DNA from: Fidelibacterota bacterium
Lineage (GTDB): Bacteria; Fidelibacterota; Marinisomatia; Marinisomatales; UBA8229
Assembly: GCA_003535775.1 (NCBI GenBank)
Contig: DPYO01000197.1
Span: 1-11,396, forward strand
DNA: 11,396 nucleotides
Direction: 5' to 3'
Shown here piece after piece: positions 1 through 7,197 of this stretch (position 1 is the first letter of the stretch; each line of letters opens with the position of its first letter). Below the pieces are notes generated by a model, which worked only from the letters and a program-made list of their open reading frames with translations, had not been told where the DNA came from and searched no databases. A program made the position numbers and the translations under genes.

Positions 1-1434
1 TTCCAAGTAACTGAACACCTGTGGTAATTCCCGATCTATATCCCTTAATTCTAAATCAGCAAGGATGGGATGATCCTTCTTAGCAGGAATCACAGAAAAA
101 TATCCTTCTCCACTCAGCTTGTGAAGAACTTTGGACTCGGGAAGTTTCAAGGCAGTTACAGCATGAAGCGATAATTTTTCGGTCTGTTTGTCTCCTGCAA
201 ACCAAATTATCCCACCACCCCTTTGTAGAAAAGTCTGAATATCCTCTACTGCTTCATCTGATAAATTACCAGGATTATGAAGGATTAAAACATCTGTTTC
301 ATCCAGATACAATCTTTCCGGATCGGGATCTACACGAGAATCCAGCAACAAAAACCCGGCTTGATTATCAATTGAAGATAACCCCATCTCCAAAAGAAAA
401 ATTTCCTCTGCAGTTCGTCCTACCAAGGTGCAGGCAATTTGTTCCGGTATAGACAGTTCAAATGTCCATACATTATCAAATACAAAATCATCCTCCAACA
501 GTTCAACCCGGCCTTTGATCAACCCGCTTTTCCCTGGATAGGCCTGAAACATAAACTCTTTAGACTGGAAAGGTTGAAAGGTTGAAACAACTTGTCCAAG
601 CCGTTTTTCATTCAAGAATAATTCTACAGGATGGTTTCTTTTGTCCAGAGTACCGTCATTCACAATATTCGTATTTAACTTAAGGAGATGATTCGGAAGA
701 CGAATCTGACTTACCGCGGTGACTTGGCGAATGGATAAATTATCCTTTGGTACCCCTTGACCAAGACAGTAAAACCTCCATTGAGGACGAGCAGTGTCCA
801 GTCTCATCTCAGCTAAAAAGGATTCAGATTCCGGCAAAGACTGAATATCGCTCAAGATAAAACATTCCCTGTTAGGCTCCTTCACTTTGAGGTTTTGCAA
901 TACGGAATTCACAGTAACCCATAAATGGTCTGTAGAAAATGTCTGCGGAATAGCCGCAACAACATTCCGGAGTGATGTATCCCCTGGTTTTCCATTGAAC
1001 ACACGTTTTGCCGGGTTAGTATGATAGATCTCAATCCTTGTCTGCCCTTCAAAAGAATCTGCAATTTCCAAGGCGGATTCCTTAGCGTTTTCCAGTAGAG
1101 TAATTCCATCTGAAACCAGGGACATACTGGCAGAATTATCTACAAAGATTATAACTCTTGTTTCTTTCTCTGCCGCCATCCAACCGGGTACAAATCCCTG
1201 TTGTACCGGACGAGCAACCATCAGTATCAGGCAGATGATCACCAAAATCCTGAGAAGAACTAAAAGCAATTGTCTTAATTTTAGCCGTCTGATGGTTTTA
1301 TGCTCAAGTTCCTTGATGAAGCGCAGGGTACTGAATTCCACATCACGTGTATGCCTTAAACTAAGAAGATGAATAATAATTGGAATTGATGCTGCCGCAA
1401 GTCCCCAGAGAACAGTAGGAGATAAAAATGTCAT
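1..1434 (-). CDS. BatA-type membrane-anchored VWA domain protein, C-terminus cut by window edge
   Basis: The reading frame is open from the ATG at 1434 to the window edge (478 codons, no stop), so the C-terminus is missing. Residues 1-75 form the N-terminal double-anchor region typical of BatA/aerotolerance-like proteins: a short hydrophobic helix (LSPTVLWGLAAASIPIIIHLL), a basic linker, and a second helix around 55-75. A von Willebrand factor A fold follows, with the metal-binding DxSxS motif as DNSAS at 99-103. Around 379-415 an ETDVLILHNPG...GGGIIWFAGD stretch resembles the class I glutamine-amidotransferase-like fold often attached to these proteins. Its start overlaps the upstream stop as ATGA, so translation is probably coupled to the SEC59-like gene. 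No MoxR or other Bat gene is visible. The family call is firm. The cellular role (envelope or protein-complex maintenance) is not known from sequence. Confidence 0.85.
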   Translation of the reverse strand, partial: MTFLSPTVLWGLAAASIPIIIHLLSLRHTRDVEFSTLRFIKELEHKTIRRLKLRQLLLVLLRILVIICLILMVARPVQQGFVPGWMAAEKETRVIIFVDNSASMSLVSDGITLLENAKESALEIADSFEGQTRIEIYHTNPAKRVFNGKPGDTSLRNVVAAIPQTFSTDHLWVTVNSVLQNLKVKEPNRECFILSDIQSLPESESFLAEMRLDTARPQWRFYCLGQGVPKDNLSIRQVTAVSQIRLPNHLLKLNTNIVNDGTLDKRNHPVELFLNEKRLGQVVSTFQPFQSKEFMFQAYPGKSGLIKGRVELLEDDFVFDNVWTFELSIPEQIACTLVGRTAEEIFLLEMGLSSIDNQAGFLLLDSRVDPDPERLYLDETDVLILHNPGNLSDEAVEDIQTFLQRGGGIIWFAGDKQTEKLSLHAVTALKLPESKVLHKLSGEGYFSVIPAKKDHPILADLELRDIDRELPQVFSYLE

Positions 1435-2018
1435 ACGCTTAGACTACTCAAAAACATCATTATGGTTCCAGATATTATAGGAATTCGTATATTGTCATCC
1501 ACAGGCAAAGGAATAAGCTCGGCGATCATGGCAGAAACAGCACCCCCTGTTCTGACCCAAACTGACATCCCCGGGAAACAGACAGAGACCATCAAACAAA
1601 CAACCAAGCCCGCTAGAGTGCCCTCAACCGTTTTATCCCAAATATGAATCTTTCCAAACTGAGATCCAAATAGTGCCGCAACTGTGTCACCTAACCCCAT
1701 GAATAAAAGTGCAAGAATTGCGATTTCTTTTTGAAATAAAGCTACCGTTAGAAAAGATCCTATAACCACCCAGGTCGCCCCTGTTAGTCGCCCATCTAAC
1801 TCGTGAGTTCGAAGCATAAAATTAAACATTTTTCCGAAAATAGTCTTTATCCAACCAATCCGGGTCCTAGAGAAATCTAGAAAAATAAAAATAACCGATA
1901 AACAAAATAAAATTATTAACATGTGGATTTTGGAAGGAAAAAGGAACAGATAACCAACAGGAATAATAATGTTTGTTAAATGAATCAGTTTTCGAGAAAC
2001 TTCACCTCTGTTGATCAT
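1431..2018 (-). CDS. SEC59/dolichol-phytol kinase-like integral membrane CTP-dependent lipid kinase
   Basis: This 195-residue polytopic membrane protein shows the signature blocks of the dolichol kinase/phytol kinase/CTP-dependent diacylglycerol kinase family, which is related to phosphatidate cytidylyltransferases. These are RKLIH at 9-13 near the N-terminus, ELDGRLTGA at 73-81, GLGDTVAALFG at 108-118, DKTVEGTLAG at 128-137 and ELIPLPVDDN at 167-176. Conserved acidic residues sit at 111, 128, 132, 174 and 175. Known members phosphorylate a lipid alcohol with CTP. The bacterial substrate here cannot be told; an isoprenoid alcohol or diacylglycerol is plausible. It starts five bases after the PASTA gene stop and overlaps the VWA gene start by four bases, so it is internal to the fmt-led operon. 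No Shine-Dalgarno sequence is evident before its ATG. Length is about that of compact bacterial members. Confidence 0.8.
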   Translation of the reverse strand: MINRGEVSRKLIHLTNIIIPVGYLFLFPSKIHMLIILFCLSVIFIFLDFSRTRIGWIKTIFGKMFNFMLRTHELDGRLTGATWVVIGSFLTVALFQKEIAILALLFMGLGDTVAALFGSQFGKIHIWDKTVEGTLAGLVVCLMVSVCFPGMSVWVRTGGAVSAMIAELIPLPVDDNIRIPIISGTIMMFLSSLSV

Positions 2019-2023
2019 ACAGT

Positions 2024-2779
2024 CTATTTATTCATCATTTGATTGAAAATATCATTAATATCAAGTATACTTACTGTAATATCTATTTTTTTAGGACTCT
2101 CAAGAACTGTATCTTCCTTAATAGACTGATCCAAAACTGTGAATGGAATTAGATCCTCATTTTGTTCATACGATACCTTCCCCAACCTCAAACCAGCCTG
2201 CTCTAATTCAAATTCAGCTTTTTCTTGGCTGAGCCCAAAGAGATTAGGGACCTGGAAAAAATTTGGGGGCATACCCTTGCTGATGGTTAAATGTACTCCC
2301 CAACCCCTCTTAAGCAGATCATTCCCTTTTGGTGATTGCCAGGCAACAGTCCCTTTGGGGTACATAGGGTTGTATTCTGTATAAATCGTATCTATAGCTA
2401 AACCTAACTGATGGAGCATAATCTCAGCACTTCTCTGCGACTGACCAAGTAGGTTTGGAACTGGAACCATTTTCTCAGGCTGGGCAATTTTTAGCCTTAT
2501 AGTCCGGCCCGGTTTCACCCGGGAATCCGGTAGAGGAAATTGATCAATAATATTATTGGGGGTTACAAGATTCGTTAACACTGTATCCTCTACAATTCCT
2601 TTAAATCCTTCAGAAAGAAGACGAGAAAGAGCAATTTCCAAAGGAAGATCTTTCACATCTATAAGATATCGAGTCTGACCAAACCGGACATAAGCTGGCA
2701 TCAAAATAGTTTCCATGATCAATAGAATGATACAGGAAATAATGAAAATGACAATCACAAAATGAAATAGTTTTTTCAT
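2024..2779 (-). CDS. Single-pass membrane protein with three PASTA repeats
   Basis: The 251-residue protein begins with a basic MKK and one hydrophobic helix (about 7-27), so it is probably a type II anchored protein with an extracytoplasmic C-terminal part. Three PASTA-like repeats follow, near 35-100, 104-169 and 175-238. The second and third open with the typical VPNLLGQS and VPNLFGLS motifs and contain the A-x-x-x-L-x-x-x-G-L helix. PASTA domains are known to bind muropeptides or beta-lactam-like ligands, usually in PknB kinases or penicillin-binding proteins. Neither catalytic domain is present here. Its position right after fmt recalls the conserved def-fmt-rsmB-PASTA/PknB neighbourhood, with rsmB and the kinase absent. 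It starts 19 bases after the fmt stop and ends with TAG five bases before the SEC59-like gene. The role is probably cell-wall sensing or scaffolding (inference). Confidence 0.85.
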   Translation of the reverse strand: MKKLFHFVIVIFIISCIILLIMETILMPAYVRFGQTRYLIDVKDLPLEIALSRLLSEGFKGIVEDTVLTNLVTPNNIIDQFPLPDSRVKPGRTIRLKIAQPEKMVPVPNLLGQSQRSAEIMLHQLGLAIDTIYTEYNPMYPKGTVAWQSPKGNDLLKRGWGVHLTISKGMPPNFFQVPNLFGLSQEKAEFELEQAGLRLGKVSYEQNEDLIPFTVLDQSIKEDTVLESPKKIDITVSILDINDIFNQMMNK

Positions 2780-2798
2780 AACATAAGATCTATGGTCA

Positions 2799-3728
2799 TC
2801 AGGTTCCTAACTGATCTCCTTCCTTAATGGAAGCTCCTTGGAGAAATTCTTGGATATCCATCCGTTTTTTTCCTTCCTTCTGGAGAGACTGAATAAATAA
2901 ACCACCTTCACCTGTCTGAACCAATAATCGCATCTTCGTCCGCTCGATGATTGTTCCAGGTGTTAATTGATAATTCTCATTTACTAGAGACGTATGGAAT
3001 ATTTTAATCCATTTACCATTCAAAGTCGTATGGGCACCTGGTTTTGGATTTAGTCCTCGAATCTTATTTGTAATATTCACAGCAGTATCATTCCAGTTAA
3101 TAATCCGTTCTGCCGGTTGAACCTTTGGTGCCTGAGTTGCAATTGAATTGTCCTGTTTGACAGAAGTAATACTTTTTTCCATAAGATTATTAATAGTTTT
3201 CAGAAGAAGACTCGATCCAATTTGACTCATTCTTTCAGAGAGGGTGCCATACGTATCATCAGGGTGGATAGTTACCTTTTCCTGATACAAGACATCTCCC
3301 GTGTCCACCGATGGTTTTAACAGAAAGGTTGTAAGCCCAGTGACTTTATCCCCTTTCATTATTGCTCTTTGGATTGGTGCTGCACCACGATAAGCAGGAA
3401 GCAGCGAACCATGTAAATTCACCGAACCAATTGATGGTATTAAGAGTAATTCCTTTGGGAGAACCCGGTAAGCTACAATTGCAAATAGATCTGGGTTCAA
3501 TTCTGTTAGCTGATCAATCAAATCAATAGAATTTAACAAACCTGCATGAATTACTGGGATGTTCAATTCACATGCAGCAGCGTCAATTTGTGATCGACGT
3601 TCCTTATTACCTCTGCCCATTTTCTTTGGTTGATTCGTCATCACTGCGGTTACATGGTGATCAGATTGAACCAAACATTTCAGGCACGTAACAGCAAATT
3701 CCGGATTACCCATAAAAATAATACGCAT
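2799..3728 (-). CDS. fmt: Methionyl-tRNA formyltransferase
   Basis: The product transfers a formyl group from 10-formyltetrahydrofolate to Met-tRNA(fMet), making the initiator for bacterial translation. The 309-residue length is normal for the family. The N-terminal MRIIFMGNPEFAV opens the Rossmann-like formyltransferase fold. The catalytic motif NLHGSLLPAYRGAAPIQRA spans 104-122, with Asn104 and His106 in catalytic positions, and Asp142 lies in VDTGDVLY. A basic loop (PKKMGRGNKERRS, about 35-46) matches the tRNA-contacting insertion of the family. The C-terminal oligonucleotide-binding-like domain (about 205-309) includes KIRGLNPKPGAHT. It lies 110 bases downstream of def, across a terminator, so it probably begins its own transcript; a TATAAT hexamer lies four bases before its ATG. 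No clear Shine-Dalgarno sequence is seen. Confidence 0.97.
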   Translation of the reverse strand: MRIIFMGNPEFAVTCLKCLVQSDHHVTAVMTNQPKKMGRGNKERRSQIDAAACELNIPVIHAGLLNSIDLIDQLTELNPDLFAIVAYRVLPKELLLIPSIGSVNLHGSLLPAYRGAAPIQRAIMKGDKVTGLTTFLLKPSVDTGDVLYQEKVTIHPDDTYGTLSERMSQIGSSLLLKTINNLMEKSITSVKQDNSIATQAPKVQPAERIINWNDTAVNITNKIRGLNPKPGAHTTLNGKWIKIFHTSLVNENYQLTPGTIIERTKMRLLVQTGEGGLFIQSLQKEGKKRMDIQEFLQGASIKEGDQLGT

Positions 3729-3732
3729 AGTA

Positions 3733-3738
3733 ATTATA
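3733..3738 (-). promoter_or_regulatory. Possible -10 element of the fmt transcript
   Basis: On the minus strand a perfect TATAAT lies four bases before the fmt ATG, and a terminator stands just upstream. The best -35 at a 17-base spacing is TTTTAA, which is poor. Transcription from this box would start at or inside the ATG and give a leaderless mRNA, consistent with the lack of a Shine-Dalgarno sequence. The region is AT-rich, so the hexamer could arise by chance. Confidence 0.3.
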
Positions 3739-3770
3739 CTCTACAAATAAATTGATTAAAACAAGATATC

Positions 3771-3797
3771 AAAAAGGATTCTATATTATCTGAATCC
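3771..3797 (-). terminator. Rho-independent terminator after def
   Basis: Reading the minus strand, GGATTC (3797-3792) and GAATCC (3781-3776) form a perfect six-pair stem around a ten-base loop, followed at once by TTTTT (3775-3771). It lies about 40 bases after the def stop and about 40 before the fmt start. This is where a terminator separating yajC-def from the fmt operon would be expected. The stem is short and only half G+C, so termination may be partial. Confidence 0.65.
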
Positions 3798-3838
3798 ACT
3801 TTGAGCTTACATGTTTGTCTTGAATATTTCTTTGAATA

Positions 3839-4387
3839 TTAAAGGAGAATTCCCTGAATTTTTTCCCTCACTTTTGATTCCTTTAATGCATCCTCCTCAA
3901 TTTCTTTAAGGTCTTTTTTATACTGCATTTTAACCAGATCACTTATACGGTCAACGATAAAGACTCCATTCAAATGATCCATCTCATGCTGGATTGCACG
4001 TGCCATTAGATCATTAAATTCTCTTTTCTTTTGTTCACCTTCCAATGAGTAATATTGTAGTGTAATAAATTCAGATCGTTTTAGTTCCACCTGAATACCA
4101 GGGATGGATAAACATCCTTCAACAGATAAACATTCACCTTTTTTATCAATAATTTTGCTGTTAATAAAAACTCGTGGTTTCTCGGCTTCATCTTTGTGGC
4201 TGATGTCAATTACAAACAGATTTAAATCCTCACCAATTTGGTTTGCAGCTAATCCTATACCGTCTTCTTCATACATTGTATCAAACATATCCTCCACTAA
4301 GGGCAACACACTAAAAATATCTTCAACATCTCCACATTGTTTACGAAGGATCAGATCCCCATATTTGACAATCTCCCTGACTGCCAT
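3839..4387 (-). CDS. def: Peptide deformylase
   Basis: The product removes the formyl group from the N-terminal methionine of nascent proteins at the ribosome exit, using a bound metal ion (usually Fe2+). All three family motifs are intact in this 182-residue protein: GIGLAANQIG (43-52), EGCLSIPG with metal-ligand Cys92, and QHEMDHLNG with His134 and His138 as ligands and Glu135 as catalytic base. Length and motif spacing fit type I deformylases. The ATG overlaps the yajC stop by one base (TAATG), so the two genes are one operon with probable translational coupling. A terminator follows, and fmt, which does the opposite reaction on the initiator tRNA, is the next gene. Nothing looks degraded. 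Confidence 0.97.
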   Translation of the reverse strand: MAVREIVKYGDLILRKQCGDVEDIFSVLPLVEDMFDTMYEEDGIGLAANQIGEDLNLFVIDISHKDEAEKPRVFINSKIIDKKGECLSVEGCLSIPGIQVELKRSEFITLQYYSLEGEQKKREFNDLMARAIQHEMDHLNGVFIVDRISDLVKMQYKKDLKEIEEDALKESKVREKIQGILL

Positions 4388-4731
4388 TAGGCTTTCTCTT
4401 CAATCGTTGTAATTTCATCTGCAGCGACATTTTTTTCCAAGCCAGCAACTGCAGAACGATTCACAGCAATATCCATATTTTTGCCAACCTTCAGAATAAG
4501 AATTGTCCCTTTTTGTTTGAAACCAACCACTGATCCATGAACACCTCCAATTGTGATAACCTTATCTCCTTTTTGAAGAGATTGGATCATATTTTTCTTT
4601 TCTTTTTGGCGTTTTGTCTGGGGACGAATCATCAGGAAATAAATGATGAACATGATCAGAATAAATGGTAGAAATGCCGCGATTCCACCACCTTGCTGTC
4701 CTCCATTAGATAACGCATATATTATTTCCAA
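4387..4731 (-). CDS. yajC: Preprotein translocase accessory subunit YajC
   Basis: YajC is a small inner-membrane protein that associates with SecDF and the SecYEG translocon. From the chosen start the protein has 114 residues, usual for the family: a short glycine/glutamine-rich N-terminus, one hydrophobic helix (about 19-35), the hallmark RPQ at 36-38, a basic KRQKEKKN segment, and the cytoplasmic GDKVITIGGVHG motif near 55-66. I chose the TTG at 4731 because AAGGAG (4743-4738) lies six bases before it. The frame remains open upstream to another TTG at 4785, but that codon lies inside the likely -35 box and would add 18 unusual residues. yajC leads a two-gene operon with def. secD and secF are not in the window. 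Confidence 0.92.
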   Translation of the reverse strand: MEIIYALSNGGQQGGGIAAFLPFILIMFIIYFLMIRPQTKRQKEKKNMIQSLQKGDKVITIGGVHGSVVGFKQKGTILILKVGKNMDIAVNRSAVAGLEKNVAADEITTIEEKA

Positions 4732-4737
4732 TTTTAA

Positions 4738-4743
4738 CTCCTT
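4738..4743 (-). promoter_or_regulatory. Ribosome binding site that fixes the yajC start
   Basis: AAGGAG on the minus strand stands six bases before the TTG at 4731. It is one of the strongest Shine-Dalgarno sequences in the window, and it decides for the 114-residue yajC product over a longer 132-residue reading. Confidence 0.75.
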
Positions 4744-4756
4744 TAAATTAGAATGA

Positions 4757-4785
4757 AAATTACCGATGTTCGCACCGAATGACAA
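4757..4785 (-). promoter_or_regulatory. Likely sigma70-type promoter of yajC-def
   Basis: On the minus strand, TTGTCA (4785-4780, five of six to consensus) is followed after exactly 17 bases by TAATTT (4762-4757, three of six). Transcription would begin near 4750 and give a leader of about 19 bases that contains the AAGGAG ribosome site. The promoter, ribosome site and TTG start fit each other, which raises confidence despite the weak -10 box. Confidence 0.45.
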
Positions 4786-4807
4786 GATAATCAGTTTTGA
4801 ATTCTCC

Positions 4808-4836
4808 TTGAGTTAACGGATTATCATTATTAATCT
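4808..4836 (+). promoter_or_regulatory. Possible promoter for a leaderless arfB transcript
   Basis: On the plus strand TTGAGT (4808-4813) and TAATCT (4831-4836) are 17 bases apart. A start about seven bases after the -10 box would fall on the A of the arfB ATG at 4843. No Shine-Dalgarno sequence precedes that ATG, which agrees with leaderless expression. The boxes are imperfect and the area is AT-rich. Confidence 0.3.
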
Positions 4837-4842
4837 ATACGT

Positions 4843-5268
4843 ATGATTATTATCACATCAACACTTTCTATTGATGAAAACGAACTGCATTTCGATTTTA
4901 TCCGTTCTTCCGGTCCAGGAGGTCAAAATGTGAATAAAGCCTCAACCGCGGTTCAACTTCGGTTTGATGTAGTTAATTCTCCAACCTTACCGGAAGACGT
5001 TAAAAAACGACTGATTCAAATCTCCGGAAAAAAATTGACTGAAAAAGGAATACTGATTATTGATTCTCGTCGTTATCGTACACAGCTAAGAAACCGTAAG
5101 GATTCAGTTGAACGACTAATCACCCTTATTAAACAAGCCGCGCAAAAATCCAAACCTCGCAAAAAAACGACTCCTCCCTTCGGATCTAAAGAAAAGAGAT
5201 TAAAAAACAAACATCATCGCAGCGAAATAAAAAAACAGAGGCGGCCCATTGATCTATCAAAAGAATAA
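4843..5268 (+). CDS. arfB: ArfB/YaeJ-type ribosome-rescue peptidyl-tRNA hydrolase
   Basis: The 141-residue protein has the release-factor catalytic domain without codon-recognition domains. The motif RSSGPGGQNVNK contains the GGQ at 26-28 that hydrolyses peptidyl-tRNA in the ribosomal peptidyl-transferase centre. The C-terminal third (about 105-141) is a strongly basic tail (KSKPRKKTT, KEKRLKNKHHRSEIKKQRR). In ArfB this tail enters the empty mRNA channel of a stalled ribosome. Length and architecture match ArfB and not RF1 or RF2. It is divergent from yajC across about 110 bases and is followed two bases later by the broken DNA glycosylase gene, so the pair was probably one operon. There is no Shine-Dalgarno sequence, and translation may be leaderless. 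Confidence 0.93.
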   Translation: MIIITSTLSIDENELHFDFIRSSGPGGQNVNKASTAVQLRFDVVNSPTLPEDVKKRLIQISGKKLTEKGILIIDSRRYRTQLRNRKDSVERLITLIKQAAQKSKPRKKTTPPFGSKEKRLKNKHHRSEIKKQRRPIDLSKE

Positions 5269-5270
5269 TA

Positions 5271-5940
5271 ATGCTGTCACGTAACTTTTTTAACCGGAAT
5301 GCAATCACAACAGCTAAGGCATTACTAGGTAAAATTCTCCGCGCATGGTATGATAAAGTCTGGTTGTGTGCACAGATCATTGAAACGGAAGCATATTTTC
5401 AAAATGAAAAAGTGAGTCATGCTTCCCTGGGATACATTAACAAACGAAAAGCGTTGTTTATGTCTCCCGGTACAATTTATATGTACTATGCACGAGGGTC
5501 TGATTCCTTAAATGTAAGTTGCAGGGAAAAAGGAAACGCTGTACTCATTAAATCCGGATATCCTTATAAAAATGGGGAAAAAAACAGATAAAATAAATCC
5601 AATGATACAAAAATTGAACCCGCCAAAATACGGAAATGGTGTGCGTCTGATTGAACGACTCTGCGCTGGATAGACCCTCCTGTGCAGATCTCTAGGGATT
5701 ACTGTCAAAGAATGGGATCAACAACAGCTCGATCCTAACCGATTCTATATTGAAGATATTGGATCTACACCAACACAGATAATTCAAACAACCCGACTTG
5801 GAATACCTGTAAAAAGAGATGATCACCTACTATACCGATTTATAGATACTAAATTTTCCAAATTCTGAACAAGTAACCCTCTTGCCAAAAGAAATTATTT
5901 GGAAGGAAAATACTACAGATTGATTCGGCATCTGAAATGA
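5271..5940 (+). pseudogene. Broken 3-methyladenine DNA glycosylase (Mpg/AAG family)
   Basis: The intact gene would excise alkylated purines in base-excision repair. The first 106 codons (5271-5591) give a recognisable N-terminal half: ETEAY with the probable catalytic Glu40 and Tyr42, His50 in VSHAS, FMSPGTIYMYYARG, and LNVSC with the Asn81 equivalent. The frame then stops at 5589. The rest of the domain continues one frame over from about 5572: QKLNPPKYGNGVRLIERLCAG, stop TAG at 5671, TLLCRSLGIT...FYIEDIG...TTRLGIP...YRFIDTKFSKF, stop TGA at 5866, then TSNPLAKRNYLEGKYYRLI to TGA at 5938. One extra base in the A5-G4-A7 run (5568-5584) explains the frame change. Three separate lesions make a single sequencing error unlikely as the whole cause. 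Other genes here use TAG, TGA and TAA as stops, so recoding is unlikely. Confidence 0.88.
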
Positions 5941-6023
5941 TTAGAACTTTTCAAGTAAAAAATAATAACCCTTTCAAAAAATAAATTCAGGGCACCTTCG
6001 AAATCCAGTTTTATTAAGTTTGT

Positions 6024-7196
6024 TCAAGTTGGAAGAATAATCTCAAAGGTCGTCCCTGAACCAGGTGAAGATTGTTTAATAAAGATCTTACCGCGATGAA
6101 TATCCTGAATTATTCGTTGTGTTAAGGAAAGTCCCAATCCCCAGCCACGGTTCTTCGTACTAAACCCGGGACGAAACACATTTCTCAAGTCTTTTTTCTC
6201 GACACCTTTACCATCATCATGAATCTGAATCCTCACTTCTTCTTTCTCCATTCGCAAACGAATTCGAACCTCCCCACGTTCTTGTGTGATGGCATCAATT
6301 CCATTTTTGATGATATTTTCTATCGCCCAGGAAAGAAGTGTTATATTCGCATAAATATTTGTTTTAGAGGTGATTTCATTTACCAGTTTAAGACTCTTCC
6401 CTTTGGTTGGGAGACGCTTCTCCAAATAATCTACAACTGTTTTTACCAGTTCAGAAAGATCCGTCTCTTCCAATTTAGGCGTCGATCCCATCTGACTAAA
6501 CCTTTCACTAACTTGATTAAGACGATTTAAATCTGCGTTCATTTCTTCAACAATATCCAAAGTTTTCTCAGGATTTTCTCTTAGCCAGTCCACCCATCCC
6601 ATAAGTGCTGATACCGGTGTTCCAAGTTGATGAGCAGTTTCCCGTGCCATTCCCACCCAAATATGTTGTTTTTCACTATTTCTAATAAAGGAAAATCCAA
6701 CAAAGCCCAGAAGTATAAATAAGGTGATAGCTCCAATTTCAAAATAGGGCAACCAAATTAATCGTTGAATTAATTGTGAATCTCCAAAATGGAGAACTCC
6801 CCAAATATATTCCTCTCCTGTTTTTAAATCATAATAAACGAGTGAAATAGGTTCATTCTGCCTATCCATTACTCCCACAATTGGCTTTACATCTTTGGAT
6901 GTTTTTATATCTTCTGAAAGATTACGCCAAGACAATGGCTCGCCTTCTACATTTGTTTGAACAATGGGGAATTGAACTTTTTTAATTACGTTCTCAAAAA
7001 TAAAATTTAAATTTTCATCGCTTTCATTAATGACGGCTTTTGCCATTAACTCCGCATAAAGCTGGACAATTTCTCTATTATCTTCACGCAGGTTTTTTAC
7101 CAGCGATTGGGTATAAAGCATTAATCCTGATATTAGTGCTAATCCAAGGACAAACAGACCGGATTTGATATTCCCCGTATGTTGATATAGACGCAT
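6024..7196 (-). CDS. Membrane sensor histidine kinase, orphan in this window
   Basis: The 390-residue protein has two membrane helices (about 14-31 and 152-171) flanking an extracytoplasmic sensor region of about 120 residues with no family I recognise. The dimerisation/phosphoacceptor block reads ARETAHQLGTPVSAL, with His189 as the likely phosphorylated residue. The ATP-binding domain is complete: N box ENIIKN (293-298), G1 DDGKG (327-331), F box around 341-345, and G2 RGWGLGLSL (350-358). It ends normally at FEIILPT. The gene begins one base after the stop of the polysaccharide-deacetylase-like gene, so they are almost certainly co-transcribed. No response regulator lies in the window. Downstream only 83 bases separate it from the convergent pseudogene. 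The signal sensed is unknown; the neighbours suggest envelope glycans. Confidence 0.93.
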   Translation of the reverse strand: MRLYQHTGNIKSGLFVLGLALISGLMLYTQSLVKNLREDNREIVQLYAELMAKAVINESDENLNFIFENVIKKVQFPIVQTNVEGEPLSWRNLSEDIKTSKDVKPIVGVMDRQNEPISLVYYDLKTGEEYIWGVLHFGDSQLIQRLIWLPYFEIGAITLFILLGFVGFSFIRNSEKQHIWVGMARETAHQLGTPVSALMGWVDWLRENPEKTLDIVEEMNADLNRLNQVSERFSQMGSTPKLEETDLSELVKTVVDYLEKRLPTKGKSLKLVNEITSKTNIYANITLLSWAIENIIKNGIDAITQERGEVRIRLRMEKEEVRIQIHDDGKGVEKKDLRNVFRPGFSTKNRGWGLGLSLTQRIIQDIHRGKIFIKQSSPGSGTTFEIILPT

Positions 7197-7197
7197 A

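Noticed and set aside
567..587. Tandem copy of aaaggttg inside the VWA gene
   Set aside because: Only two copies, inside a continuous coding frame; likely chance.
4104..4412. 102-codon plus-strand reading
   Set aside because: It lies antisense to def, whose motifs are all intact; it is a shadow.
5271..5940. Stop-codon reassignment or programmed frameshift in the glycosylase gene
   Set aside because: Neighbouring genes end with TAG, TGA and TAA in normal positions. One frameshift plus two different stops fits decay better than recoding.
5957..5992. Possible terminator after the histidine kinase (CCCT/AGGG stem then a T-rich stretch on the minus strand)
   Set aside because: The stem is only four pairs with a loop of 16 bases, too weak to call in AT-rich DNA.
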